Assembly: GCA_022071955.1 (NCBI GenBank)
Contig: JAJVIM010000001.1
Coordinates: forward strand, 124,001-188,000
Length of the DNA: 64,000 bases
Direction: 5' to 3'
Source of the DNA: Anaerolineae bacterium
GTDB lineage: Bacteria > Chloroflexota > Anaerolineae > 4572-78 > J111
Below the pieces are notes generated by a model that saw only the letters and a program-made list of their open reading frames with translations, did no database searches and was not told where the DNA came from. Made by a program: the position numbers and the translations under genes. This document shows positions 26,688 to 35,500 of the stretch, one piece after another. The first letter of the stretch is position 1; every line of letters starts with the position of its first letter.

Positions 26688-27449
26688 ATGAACGAATCAA
26701 TTATCTCTCCCATCGATATTTTGGCCTTTAGCCCCCACCCCGACGACGTGGAATTGGGTTGCGGCGGCAGTTTGATTTTGGCGGTAAACCAGGGACTTCG
26801 TGTTGCCGTGGCCGATTTGACCGCGGCCGAGATGTCGAGCCGGGGCACGCCCGGCCAACGCGCCGCCGAAACCACGGCCGCCGCCGAATTGCTGGGGCTG
26901 TCGGCCCGGGTAAATTTGGGCCTGCCCGATACCCAAATTGGCGCGGACCCGGCCCACCGGCTGGCGGTCATCGAGCTGATCCGGGCCGCCCGGCCGCGGC
27001 TGGTGCTGGCCCCGCACTGGCAGGATCGCCACCCCGACCACGAAGCCGCGGGCGCGTTGATCCGGGACGCCTGTTTTTACGCCGGGGTGGGCAAAGTGGG
27101 CCGCGGAGTGCCCCATCGGCCCCAGCAGGTATTTTATTACATGATCCACACTCCGTTTGAACCCTCGTTTGTAATTGATGTCTCCGCGGTTTGGGAGCAG
27201 CGCATGGCTGCGGTGCGAGCCTACGCCAGCCAGTTTCAACCCGACGCGGCCGGGCCGGCCACTGCCCTCAGCCGAGCCGGTTTTTTGCGTTACGTTGAGG
27301 CGCGGGCCATCACCTACGGTGCGCTAATTGGCGCGGCCTACGGTGAGCCGTTTGCCATGCGCGGCCCGGTTCCGCTGGCGGCGTTTCCGGGGAGCGATGA
27401 TTTGGCCGATGAGTCGGGCCTGTTGCCGGCATATCGCGCGGTGGGGTAA
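26688..27449 (+). CDS. bshB1: BshB1-type LMW-thiol biosynthesis deacetylase (PIG-L/LmbE)
   Basis: A 254-residue LmbE/PIG-L deacetylase. The zinc/catalytic motif is SPHPDDVELGCGGSL (H17, D19, D20) and the third ligand region is RHPDHEAAG (H115, D117, H118). ADLTAAEMSSRGTPGQRAAETTAAAELLGL and VNLGLPDTQI are the blocks that identify BshB1, the enzyme deacetylating GlcNAc-malate in bacillithiol synthesis. ATG 26688 begins just before the first strand; TTG 26670 is an in-frame alternative. bshA- and bshC-like genes lie 9-10 kb downstream on the same strand, supporting the assignment. The organism's final thiol may differ from bacillithiol. Confidence 0.85.
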   Translation: MNESIISPIDILAFSPHPDDVELGCGGSLILAVNQGLRVAVADLTAAEMSSRGTPGQRAAETTAAAELLGLSARVNLGLPDTQIGADPAHRLAVIELIRAARPRLVLAPHWQDRHPDHEAAGALIRDACFYAGVGKVGRGVPHRPQQVFYYMIHTPFEPSFVIDVSAVWEQRMAAVRAYASQFQPDAAGPATALSRAGFLRYVEARAITYGALIGAAYGEPFAMRGPVPLAAFPGSDDLADESGLLPAYRAVG

Positions 27450-27492
27450 GTGCCCACCCAAGAATTTAAGAAAATTTAACCGATTTTCCCCC

Positions 27493-27521
27493 TTGAATCG
27501 GTGGTAAGCCTATGCTATAAT
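27493..27521 (+). promoter_or_regulatory. Sigma70-like promoter for the CBS gene
   Basis: TTGAAT (27493-27498), 17-base spacer, TATAAT (27516-27521). Expected transcription start is near 27528, giving a leader of about 160 bases before the CBS gene start at 27690. No recognised riboswitch fold was seen in that leader. Confidence 0.6.
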
Positions 27522-27689
27522 CTTCTGGCAAGTTCCTTTTAGTTATTATGTATACTTTAGTCCACTGATGATCCTGGGCGGGGGGCCGGGATTAATCCTC
27601 TTTTTTTCCTTTCAATTGTTTCCCCCTGCATTTTGAGATTTAGTACCGTTAACTCATTTCGATTTCATTTTCATCAAGGGGGGACCATT

Positions 27690-28154
27690 ATGGCCGAATC
27701 GCAACAAACCTATGTGAAGGATTTTATGACCGTGCGCACCGCGCGGATTCGTCATAATTCCAACATTCAACACGCCGCCGAAATTGTAGCCCTGTCCGGC
27801 GTTAGCGATTTGATGGTTGTTGACGATAGCGACAATTTTAGAGGCGTGCTGTCAGAAGGTGATATTCTCCGCACCGCGCTGCCAGACATCGACGAAATTC
27901 TGGAAGAAGGTGGCTCGCTGGATGACGCGTTTGAAATTTTTGTGCGCAAAGGGCACGAACTCTCTGATCTCCCCATTGCCCCGCTGATTATTGAAGAACC
28001 CATCAAAGTTGCTCCCAATGACCACGTGGCCAAAGCCGCAACGGTTCTGTTAGACAAGCAAATCCGCTTGCTGCCCGTGGTTGACAGCAACGGCAAACTG
28101 GTGGGTACCGTTTCCCGCGCTGATGTGTGCCGGGCGATTGTTGGCACTTTGTAG
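27690..28154 (+). CDS. Paired CBS-domain protein
   Basis: A 154-residue stand-alone protein consisting of two CBS motifs: VKDFMTVRTARIRHNSNIQHAAEIVALSGVSDLMVVDD-SDNFRGVLSEGDILR is the first, and the second ends LPVVDSNGKLVGTVSRADVCRAIVG. Such proteins bind adenine nucleotides and often sense energy state. AAGGGGGG at 27677-27683 lies six bases before ATG 27690, which is preferred over an upstream in-frame ATG at 27633 that would add a non-CBS leader. It stands 281 bases ahead of the giant redox fusion; a functional link is possible but not shown. A second CBS protein is at 44177. Confidence 0.83.
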   Translation: MAESQQTYVKDFMTVRTARIRHNSNIQHAAEIVALSGVSDLMVVDDSDNFRGVLSEGDILRTALPDIDEILEEGGSLDDAFEIFVRKGHELSDLPIAPLIIEEPIKVAPNDHVAKAATVLLDKQIRLLPVVDSNGKLVGTVSRADVCRAIVGTL

Positions 28155-28207
28155 GCGACGGCCTGTTTCACGAATCCCCTTGATTGAGACAATAACAAAA
28201 AACAACC

Positions 28208-28227
28208 CGGTTTTCTACCGTTTTTTT
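28208..28227 (+). terminator. Weak candidate intrinsic terminator
   Basis: Downstream of the CBS gene, CGGT (28208-28211) and ACCG (28217-28220) can pair around TTTCT, followed at once by seven T (28221-28227) and preceded by an A-rich run. The stem has only four pairs, so this is tentative. Confidence 0.25.
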
Positions 28228-28281
28228 ACGATTGTCGTTATCCATCACTATGGTTGCACTTTTTAAACTTCGCTCAAAATA

Positions 28282-28361
28282 GGACACAGATTTACACAGA
28301 AAACACAGATGAAGCAAAAAATTTTCAAGAAAATCTGTGTAAACCCGCCAAATCTGGGTCC
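28282..28361. repeat. 80-base imperfect palindrome upstream of the redox fusion gene
   Basis: GGACACAGATTT (from 28282) pairs with AAATCTGGGTCC (28350-28361) with one mismatch, and GATTTACACAGA (28289-28300) pairs with TCTGTGTAAACC (28334-28345) with one. The ACACAGATTTACACAGA words look like a dispersed repeat of the kind seen in many bacterial genomes. It ends 74 bases before the fusion gene start. Confidence 0.55.
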
Positions 28362-28435
28362 TGATTCCAAAAGTGCAAAAGTAGTATTATCCATATTCTT
28401 TCGTAATTTCCGGCAAATTGATAAGGAGTTAGTAA

Positions 28436-31400
28436 ATGGCAGGAGCGCACGAAACAGTTTTGGGCACGCCGCCACCCCCGGCCCAGTTGTTCATTGAATC
28501 TGGTGAAGCCGCCGGCAGCAGCATCCCCATCGCCAAACACCAGTTGGTGCTGGGTCGCGATGAAGGCTCGGCGGATGTGGTGTTAAAAGACCCGCTGGTG
28601 TCCCGGCGGCATGTTCGAATCAGTTGGAAAGCCATCGAATATGCCGTTGAAGACCTGGGCAGCAGCAACGGCACGCTGCTCAACGGCGCGCCGCTGACCA
28701 AAATACAAATGTTCAAATCCGGTGACCGGCTCGAACTGGGCAAAACCACCCTCCGTTTTCAGGTGGGCGACGACATCGAGTCGGCCCAGCCCTATTCGGT
28801 TGATGTCGCGTTGGCCGCCGCTCCGCCAACCAAAACTGTTATCACCGCGCCGCCAGCGCCCGCTGCCGAGCCGTTGCCCAAACTGCGCACGCAGGATATG
28901 ATCCCGGCCCGGCTGGTGCTCTCCACCGCGGAACAGGCCAACAAGCGGCTCGGCCACGAAAACCTGGGCTTTTTGTCAGAAACTAACGGGCTGATGCCAA
29001 TGAAGCCGCCGCCTCTCAACCTGCCCGCCGGCTTTGAGGCGTGGGACAATATGGCCGCCAGCCTGCCGGAATTGTACCGCACGCTACGGGTGCGACAGGC
29101 GCTGCGCGAGATGCCGGTGCTCAGCGCCGCCGCAGAAGAGCTGCTCGACGCGTACCTGCTGCGGGCCTCGGTGATTATGAGCATGCTGGCCCACTCCTAC
29201 CATCGCGTTGAGGCCGATCCACCCAGCCAGCCTATGCCCGACAGCGTGCAACTGCCGTGGGAGCAAATTACCCGCCGCCTCAACCGCACCGCGCCGCACC
29301 TGTCCTACATCGACTTGATTATGTACAACTGGCGCATGGTCGATCCCGACCGCAGCCGGCCGATGAGTGTTGACAACCTGCGCTTGCTGGTACCCACCGT
29401 TGACAACAAAGAAGAGCGCATTTTCTACCTGACTCAGGTGGCGATTCTGGCTCAGTGCGCGCCGCTCATCAGCGCGATGGTGCGCGCTCAGGAAGCGCTG
29501 GCTAATGACGATGTTGACGCCCTTAAAAAGGAACTTATCCTCATTACCGATGGGTTGCTCGACGTGACCCACAACACTTTTATGACCATCAACCCCAACC
29601 CCCACAGCGACAGCTACGTTGACCCGGTGGTTTGGGCTAAAACCGTGGCTCCCTTTGCCGTGCCCATCGCGCCCGGCACCGCCGGCCCCAGCGGCACTTC
29701 GGCCCCGGTCTTTCACGTGCTCGATAATTTCTTTAGCCGCAAACGGTACGACAGCCGTTTTGGCGGCGAAATGCAGCATTTACGCGATTGGTATCCCCAG
29801 CACTGGCAAAATTTCATCGAGGCGCTCAACGAAATTTCCGTGGCCGATTACGTGGCCAAACGCGGCGACGCTACCCTGCAGGGTATCTACAAAGACGCTA
29901 CCCAGGCTTACGCCGGCGACAGCGGCTTTTTGTATCGCCACCGGCTGAAAGTGTACGGCTTTTTGGACATCGGTTTTAAAGTGGGCCGCAGCGTGACGAT
30001 TACCGGTTTCACCGGCCTGTTCAAAGACCGCACTTGGGACGCCGTTGATTTTGAGCTGGGCGACTCCAAAGAAGAGCGCATGCTCGATTTTCCGCAGTCC
30101 AGCCATTACGCCCGCATTAAAAGCATCGACATTACCAACGCCGGCGGCGATACCACTAAGTGGGTCAAGCGGGTCGTGTTTGATGTCTCCAACACCGGCG
30201 TGCGCTACCTCCCCGGCGACCGCTGCGCCATTTTGCCGGAAAACAACGATGGGTTGATCGATAAAACGCTGGCGGCGCTCAAAGCCAAAGGCTACGAAAA
30301 AGTCACCCTCACCGCCGAGTGGCGCGAAGCCATGAACCTGCGCGACGGCTACGAAGGCAGTACCACCCTGCCGCTCCGCACCCTGTTGCGCTACGGCCGC
30401 ATCCGCCCGGTGGAGCGAGACGTGGCCAAGGCGCTGTACGCCATCAGCCTTAACGGCACGCTGCGCAAAATCATCGAGGCCCGCGCCGAAGATCAGTGGG
30501 AATTGTGGGATTTACTGGACATGCTGACCAAAGCCGGTTTTGACCCCAAACGGCTGTGGAAGGCCCACCCCGGCGAGCGCGAGCATATTTGCCGCGTGGT
30601 GCCGCCGGAGAAATTCCGCATGTACTCCATTTCATCCACCACGGACCACAGCTCGCTGAACGGGGCCGATGAACTGACGCTAACCATCGGCCGGCTGCTG
30701 TACGATACCCGCGACACCGACGTAACCCGCCAGCAGGACCGCTACGGCACCACCTCGCACTATTTGGGCGACACCTCATTTTTGGGAGCGCAGGAGCGCG
30801 ACCGGGTGTCGATCAAGCTGGTGCACCCGCCGCGCTTTAACCTGCCGGCCGACCCCGGCACGCCGATTGTGATGTTTGCCGGCGGCACCGGCGTGGCCCC
30901 CTTCCGCGGCTTTATCCACGAACGTGTCCGCCAGCCGGGCGGCGGCGACAACTGGCTCTTTTTGGGCACCCGCACCCGCGCCGAATTTTACTACCAGGAA
31001 GAGTTTGAGCCGCTGGCGGCGCAGGGCCGGCTGAATGTTCGCCCGGCCTTTTCCCGCGACGCGGTGGACGTGGTGGTGAAAGACGGCCATTTTGTGTTTG
31101 AGCCGGGCCAGAAAAAGTACATTGGCGATGAAATGCTGCGCGAGGAAAACGCCAAGGCGCTGTGGGACATCATCCGCAGCAAAAAAGATGGCGGCCTCGG
31201 CGGCTGCCTGTACGTTTGCGGACGCACCGGCTTTGCCAACGCCGTGCTGGGCGGTATCAAAGAGATTCTGCGCCGCTACAGCGATGGCTCGCCGGAGGAA
31301 ATTGAGCAGCAGGTCAACCAGACGCTTTACCGGCTGGTGGGCGAAGAACGCTACATGCAGGATATTTTCACCACCTACACCGGTTCGCACATCGACAAAG

Positions 31401-32335
31401 AGCAGGCCTATTGCGCCTCGGAAATTGTGCTGCACAACAACGAGGAAAACGGCTACTGGATGGTGGTTGATGGCCGGGTGTACAACGTGGCCGAATTTGG
31501 CCACCTCCACCCCGGCGGCTTCAAAATTATTCACGCCTACGCCGGCATGGACGCCACCATCGCCTACCGCAAAGTGATGCATCACGTTAACCCGGAAGTC
31601 GACTCAATGCTGGGCATGTACGAGATTGGGGTGGTGCGCCGGCTCAATTTTGGCATGGAATGGGGCGTGGTGGTCGGCCCGGACGGGCTGCGCTTTATGG
31701 CCCTGGCCGATGTTTACCGCAACTGGATTCGCTTTTTGTACAACGTGGTTGAAATGGAGAACGCCCTGTTCAACGATTACAGCCTCAAAGAGCAGGCCAT
31801 GACCGCCGGCGACGCCCCGGACTCCTACCCGCCCATCAAGTTGCAATTCCTGCTGGAAGTCCACGACCGCTTTATGATTAACTACGTCGATGGCACTTGC
31901 GGCAGTATTTTGGCTAATCTGTGGGCTGTGACCAGCGGCATTTGCGCCGAAAATCAGGATGTGCGCTGGATTGAACGCGAAGTTGAGCGCATCCAACACA
32001 GTGAAGAAGCCGATACCGTGCGGCGCGTGAGCCAGGAACTCCAGCGGCGCATCAACGATGTTGTTGCCCGCAACGCCCCGGAAAGCGACCCGGTGGTGGC
32101 GCTGGTTAAACGTTACTGCGCCATGCTGGATCGAGAGGACAAGCGCTATCTGTACGAGATAAAAATGGCTCTGCGCGAGGGCGTGCTTATTTTTGAAAAA
32201 TATGAACACAACACCGCCCGGCTGGGCAACGACGAGCTGTTGGAGGTGGTCAAACGTATCCCGCGCATATTGGAGGGCTACTACGCCCGCGTGCTGTCCG
32301 GCGCGCTGAGCATCATGCTCACCCAACCGGAATAG
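28436..32335 (+). CDS. FHA - IDO-like heme domain - CPR-type reductase - cytochrome b5 fusion
   Basis: A 1299-residue single chain. FHA, ~15-110: GRDEGSADVVL, SRRHVRI and LGSSNGTLLNG, a phosphothreonine-binding fold. IDO-like domain, ~175-525: LPAGFEAWDNMAASLPEL, LSYIDLIMYNW, GTSAPVFHVLDNFF, a YPQHWQNFIEAL block like the IDO YMPPAHRNFL, then ISVADYVAKRGDATLQGIY and LYRHRLKVYGFL, giving H502 as predicted proximal heme ligand. Reductase, ~555-985: FAD motif RMYSISS (728-734), NADPH motifs GGTGVAPFRGF (816-826), LFLGTR and YVCG; no FMN flavodoxin domain. Cytochrome b5, ~985-1070: HPGG, ligands H1025 and H1049. Residues ~1075-1299 are helical and unrecognised. NADPH electrons probably pass via FAD and b5 to the IDO-like heme (inference). 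AAGGAG precedes the ATG. Confidence 0.85.
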   Translation: MAGAHETVLGTPPPPAQLFIESGEAAGSSIPIAKHQLVLGRDEGSADVVLKDPLVSRRHVRISWKAIEYAVEDLGSSNGTLLNGAPLTKIQMFKSGDRLELGKTTLRFQVGDDIESAQPYSVDVALAAAPPTKTVITAPPAPAAEPLPKLRTQDMIPARLVLSTAEQANKRLGHENLGFLSETNGLMPMKPPPLNLPAGFEAWDNMAASLPELYRTLRVRQALREMPVLSAAAEELLDAYLLRASVIMSMLAHSYHRVEADPPSQPMPDSVQLPWEQITRRLNRTAPHLSYIDLIMYNWRMVDPDRSRPMSVDNLRLLVPTVDNKEERIFYLTQVAILAQCAPLISAMVRAQEALANDDVDALKKELILITDGLLDVTHNTFMTINPNPHSDSYVDPVVWAKTVAPFAVPIAPGTAGPSGTSAPVFHVLDNFFSRKRYDSRFGGEMQHLRDWYPQHWQNFIEALNEISVADYVAKRGDATLQGIYKDATQAYAGDSGFLYRHRLKVYGFLDIGFKVGRSVTITGFTGLFKDRTWDAVDFELGDSKEERMLDFPQSSHYARIKSIDITNAGGDTTKWVKRVVFDVSNTGVRYLPGDRCAILPENNDGLIDKTLAALKAKGYEKVTLTAEWREAMNLRDGYEGSTTLPLRTLLRYGRIRPVERDVAKALYAISLNGTLRKIIEARAEDQWELWDLLDMLTKAGFDPKRLWKAHPGEREHICRVVPPEKFRMYSISSTTDHSSLNGADELTLTIGRLLYDTRDTDVTRQQDRYGTTSHYLGDTSFLGAQERDRVSIKLVHPPRFNLPADPGTPIVMFAGGTGVAPFRGFIHERVRQPGGGDNWLFLGTRTRAEFYYQEEFEPLAAQGRLNVRPAFSRDAVDVVVKDGHFVFEPGQKKYIGDEMLREENAKALWDIIRSKKDGGLGGCLYVCGRTGFANAVLGGIKEILRRYSDGSPEEIEQQVNQTLYRLVGEERYMQDIFTTYTGSHIDKEQAYCASEIVLHNNEENGYWMVVDGRVYNVAEFGHLHPGGFKIIHAYAGMDATIAYRKVMHHVNPEVDSMLGMYEIGVVRRLNFGMEWGVVVGPDGLRFMALADVYRNWIRFLYNVVEMENALFNDYSLKEQAMTAGDAPDSYPPIKLQFLLEVHDRFMINYVDGTCGSILANLWAVTSGICAENQDVRWIEREVERIQHSEEADTVRRVSQELQRRINDVVARNAPESDPVVALVKRYCAMLDREDKRYLYEIKMALREGVLIFEKYEHNTARLGNDELLEVVKRIPRILEGYYARVLSGALSIMLTQPE

Positions 32336-32369
32336 CGAATGAGCGGATAACTCCCCCTCATCCCCCCGG

Positions 32370-32397
32370 CCCCCTTCTCCCCCAGGGGAGAAGGGGG
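32370..32397. repeat. GC-rich hairpin
   Basis: CCCCCTTCTCCCC (32370-32382) and GGGGAGAAGGGGG (32385-32397) are perfectly complementary, about 12 pairs with a 4-base loop once the tip is opened. It sits 34 bases after the fusion gene stop. No T run follows, so factor-independent termination is not supported, though it may protect the mRNA end. Confidence 0.6.
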
Positions 32398-32406
32398 AGA
32401 CAGATT

Positions 32407-32451
32407 TTGAGTGTGGTTTTGAGCGGCGAAGCCGCTCAAAACCACACTCAA
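32407..32451. repeat. Perfect 21-bp stem hairpin between two fusion genes
   Basis: The arms 32407-32427 and 32431-32451 are perfectly complementary over 21 bases, with GAA in the loop (core GTGTGGTTTTGAGCGGC). It lies between the redox fusion and the PIG-L/cNMP fusion gene, next to another GC hairpin. It has no downstream T run and no coding potential. Confidence 0.7.
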
Positions 32452-32525
32452 TCAAACGCTCCCCTCCCCCAATTTTGGGGGAGAGGCCGGCGGTGGGGGG
32501 CACAAAAAAACGAAGTTTCTGATTT

Positions 32526-35500
32526 ATGACTACTTACGACACGCCCCAAAAAAATATCGATCTGATTTACCGCCTGCGCGGCCTGGGCATGGCCGGCGCT
32601 ATTCTGCACATCGGCGCGCACCCGGATGACGAAGACGTGGGGTTGATGGCCACTATGGCCCGCAAATTTGGCCAGCGCATTGTCTACTGGTCGGCGACGC
32701 GCGGCGAAGGCGGCCAGAACCGCATTGGCCCGGAACGGAACGAGGCGCTGGGGGTGTATCGCACCTGGGAAAGCCTGGATGCCCGCGCCGTGGATGGCGG
32801 CGAAGCACTGTTCGGCCCATTTTTCGATTTTGGCTTCAGTAAAAGCGGCGAAGAAACGCTGGCCAAATGGGGTGGGGCCGAGCTGGTGACGCAGGAAATT
32901 GTGCGCGCCATCCGCATGGTGCAGCCGCAGATTGTGATTGGCCGTTGGACCGGCGATCCCGCCAGCGACGGCCACGGCCACCATCAGGCTGTCGGCGCGG
33001 TCACGGCCGCTGCTTTTGCCGCTGCCGGCGAACCCGCTCGCTTCCCGGCGTTGGGGCTGGCCGCGTGGCAGCCGCAAAAGCTGTTCTATTCCACCGGCGG
33101 CGACTGGCAGCCCGGCGAGGAGGGCGGCAAATTTGGGGCGCGGAACCCGGAGTTTGAGCGCGATGGCTTTGTGCGCCTTAACAGCGGTGAGTTCGACCCC
33201 ATTGCCAACCGTACCTATCAGGAACAGGCCTGGATTGGCTTTAACAGCCACAAAACGCAGGCAATGGGCTTTGTCCCGGAAAAAGAGCGCTTTTTTTACT
33301 ACTACCGCCGCGCCGAAAGCCGTGTGCCCGTTGGCGAGGGGCTGAAGCCGGATTTTTACGACGGGCTGGATGCCACGCTCACTGCTCTGGCGCACTACCC
33401 CGGCGGTGGTTCGGCGGCGCTGCACAGCCGGCTGGAGGCTGTCAAAGAAAAAGCGCAGGCGGCGCTGGCCCAGTTTCGGGCCGATGACGCCGCCCAGGCC
33501 GGCACGTCGCTGCTGGAAGGCGCGACGCTGCTGCGCTCACTGCGGGCGGAACTGGCCGCCGAGGCGCTCGCTGAAACGGCGCGGCAGGCGCTGGTTGGTT
33601 ATCTGCGCCGCAAACAGCGCGATTTTGAGGAAACCGCCGCCCAATGTCTGGGGTTTGAGCTGGAATGTTTGGCCGATTACGCCCGCGTTACGCCCAGCCA
33701 GCAGTTCCGGGTAACCACCCGCTTCTGGAATCCGCGCAACATTCATCTGCGCCGGGCGGAGTTCACTTTTGATGTGCCGGACGACTGGCAGATTGTGCCG
33801 GTTGACCGCGAAGGGGCCAGCGAGCGCCCCAACCGCCCCGAAGCCGTGTACGACATCACCGTTTCGGCGCAGGCTCCGCTGGACTGCCCCTACTGGCTCA
33901 TTCAACCGCGCGACGGCTTTCGCTACCGCTGGCCACAGGGCGACCCCGCGGGCCTGCCGTTTGGCCAGCCGTTGGTGCAGCTCAAATGCGAGGTGGCGCT
34001 GGGTGAACACGAGTTGACGCTGAGCGCGCCGGCTATCTTCCGCGAGGGTTTTCCCGGCGGCTTCCGTGAACTGCCGGTGGCCGTGGTCCCGCCGATTTCG
34101 CTCCAGCCCAAAGTCAGCCAGGAAATTTTGCAGGTGAGCGCCGAAGCGCAAACTGTGGAGTTGCAGGCAGTGGCCTACAGCAATATGGAATGGCTGGGCG
34201 TGGAGGGCGTGCTGCGGGTAGAAACGCCGCCCGGTTGGCAGGTTGAACCGGCGGAAGTGCGGCTGGTGCTGGGCCAGGTGGGGGATATGCGCACCGTCAA
34301 TTTTAGGGTAACCATCCCCCAGCACACGCCGGCGGGCGTCTATCCGCTGCGGTACGTGGTCCACTGCGGCGGCCGCGAGTACGATGTGGTGCTCAAGCCG
34401 GTGCGGATGGGCGCGCCGGGGCTGCCCCGCCAGCCGGATGAGTCAACCTGTATTCGCGAGCAGTTTATCACTACCCCGGCCGTCAACCAGGTGCATCTGA
34501 TCGATGTGGCGGTGACGCCCGGCCTGAAATACGGCTACATTCAGGGCGCGGCGGAAGATGTGCTGACCGCGCTGCGCCATTTTAAGCTGGACATTTACGT
34601 CATTTCCGATGACGAACTGGGCTACATCGACCTGGAGCAGTTTGACGCCATCATTGTTGGCCCCAACGCTTACCTGATGAACGATGCGCTGCGTAAAAAT
34701 GCCACTCGCCTGCCGCGCTACGTGGAGCAGGGCGGCACGCTGCTGGTGCAGTACCAGGGTTACGGCTATCAGCGCGATGAGTTTGTGCCGTATCCGTTTA
34801 AATACAGCCAGCCGCATGACCGGGTAACATTTGAGGATGCGCCGGTTACGTTTTTGCAGCCGGAGCACTTTCTGTTTCACCAGCCCAATAAAATCACTGC
34901 AGCCGATTTTGAGGGTTGGGTTCACGACCGGGGCATGTACTTTTTTGGCCAGTGGGACAAGCGGTACACGCCGCTGCTGGCCTGCAATGACCCCGGCGAA
35001 TCGCCCAAAGCGGGCGGGTTGATGATCACCAGCTACGGGCGCGGCACCTATATTTACGCGGCCTACTCCTTTTTCCGGCAGATGCCGGCCGGCGTGCCGG
35101 GCGGATTTCGGCTGTTTGCCAACCTGCTGGCCACGCCGATGGCCCTTATTTTGGCCCGCGCCGAATTTTTGAAAAAAGTGTCGCTCTTTGCCTTTATGAA
35201 CGAGGCGCAGTTGCAAACCGTGGCCCGGATTATGGCCGAGCAGTGGGCAAAAAACGGGATGTACTTATGCCATCAGGGTGACGAAGGCGGCGAAATGTTC
35301 ATCATTGTGCAGGGCGAGGTGGAAATCATCAAAGAGACCAAATACAAGCCGGATCAGATTATTTACGTGGCCAAAGCCGGTGAGGCCATTGGCGAAATGG
35401 AGGTACTGGGCAAAGGGTTTCGTACGGCGGCCATGCGGGCCAGAGGCGATATCCAACTGCTCACCATTCAGGGTGTTCATTTTAGAGAGCTGATGCACCA

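Noticed and set aside
27522..27689. Riboswitch in the 160-base leader of the CBS gene
   Set aside because: I found no known aptamer pattern or convincing extended stem in this leader.
28436..32335. Nitric-oxide-synthase-like or diflavin P450-like enzyme
   Set aside because: There is no flavodoxin FMN domain, no NOS oxygenase or P450 Cys-heme motif; the heme domain instead aligns with IDO throughout.
32370..32451. Hairpins as intrinsic terminators
   Set aside because: Neither stem is followed by a T run on either strand in the right place.
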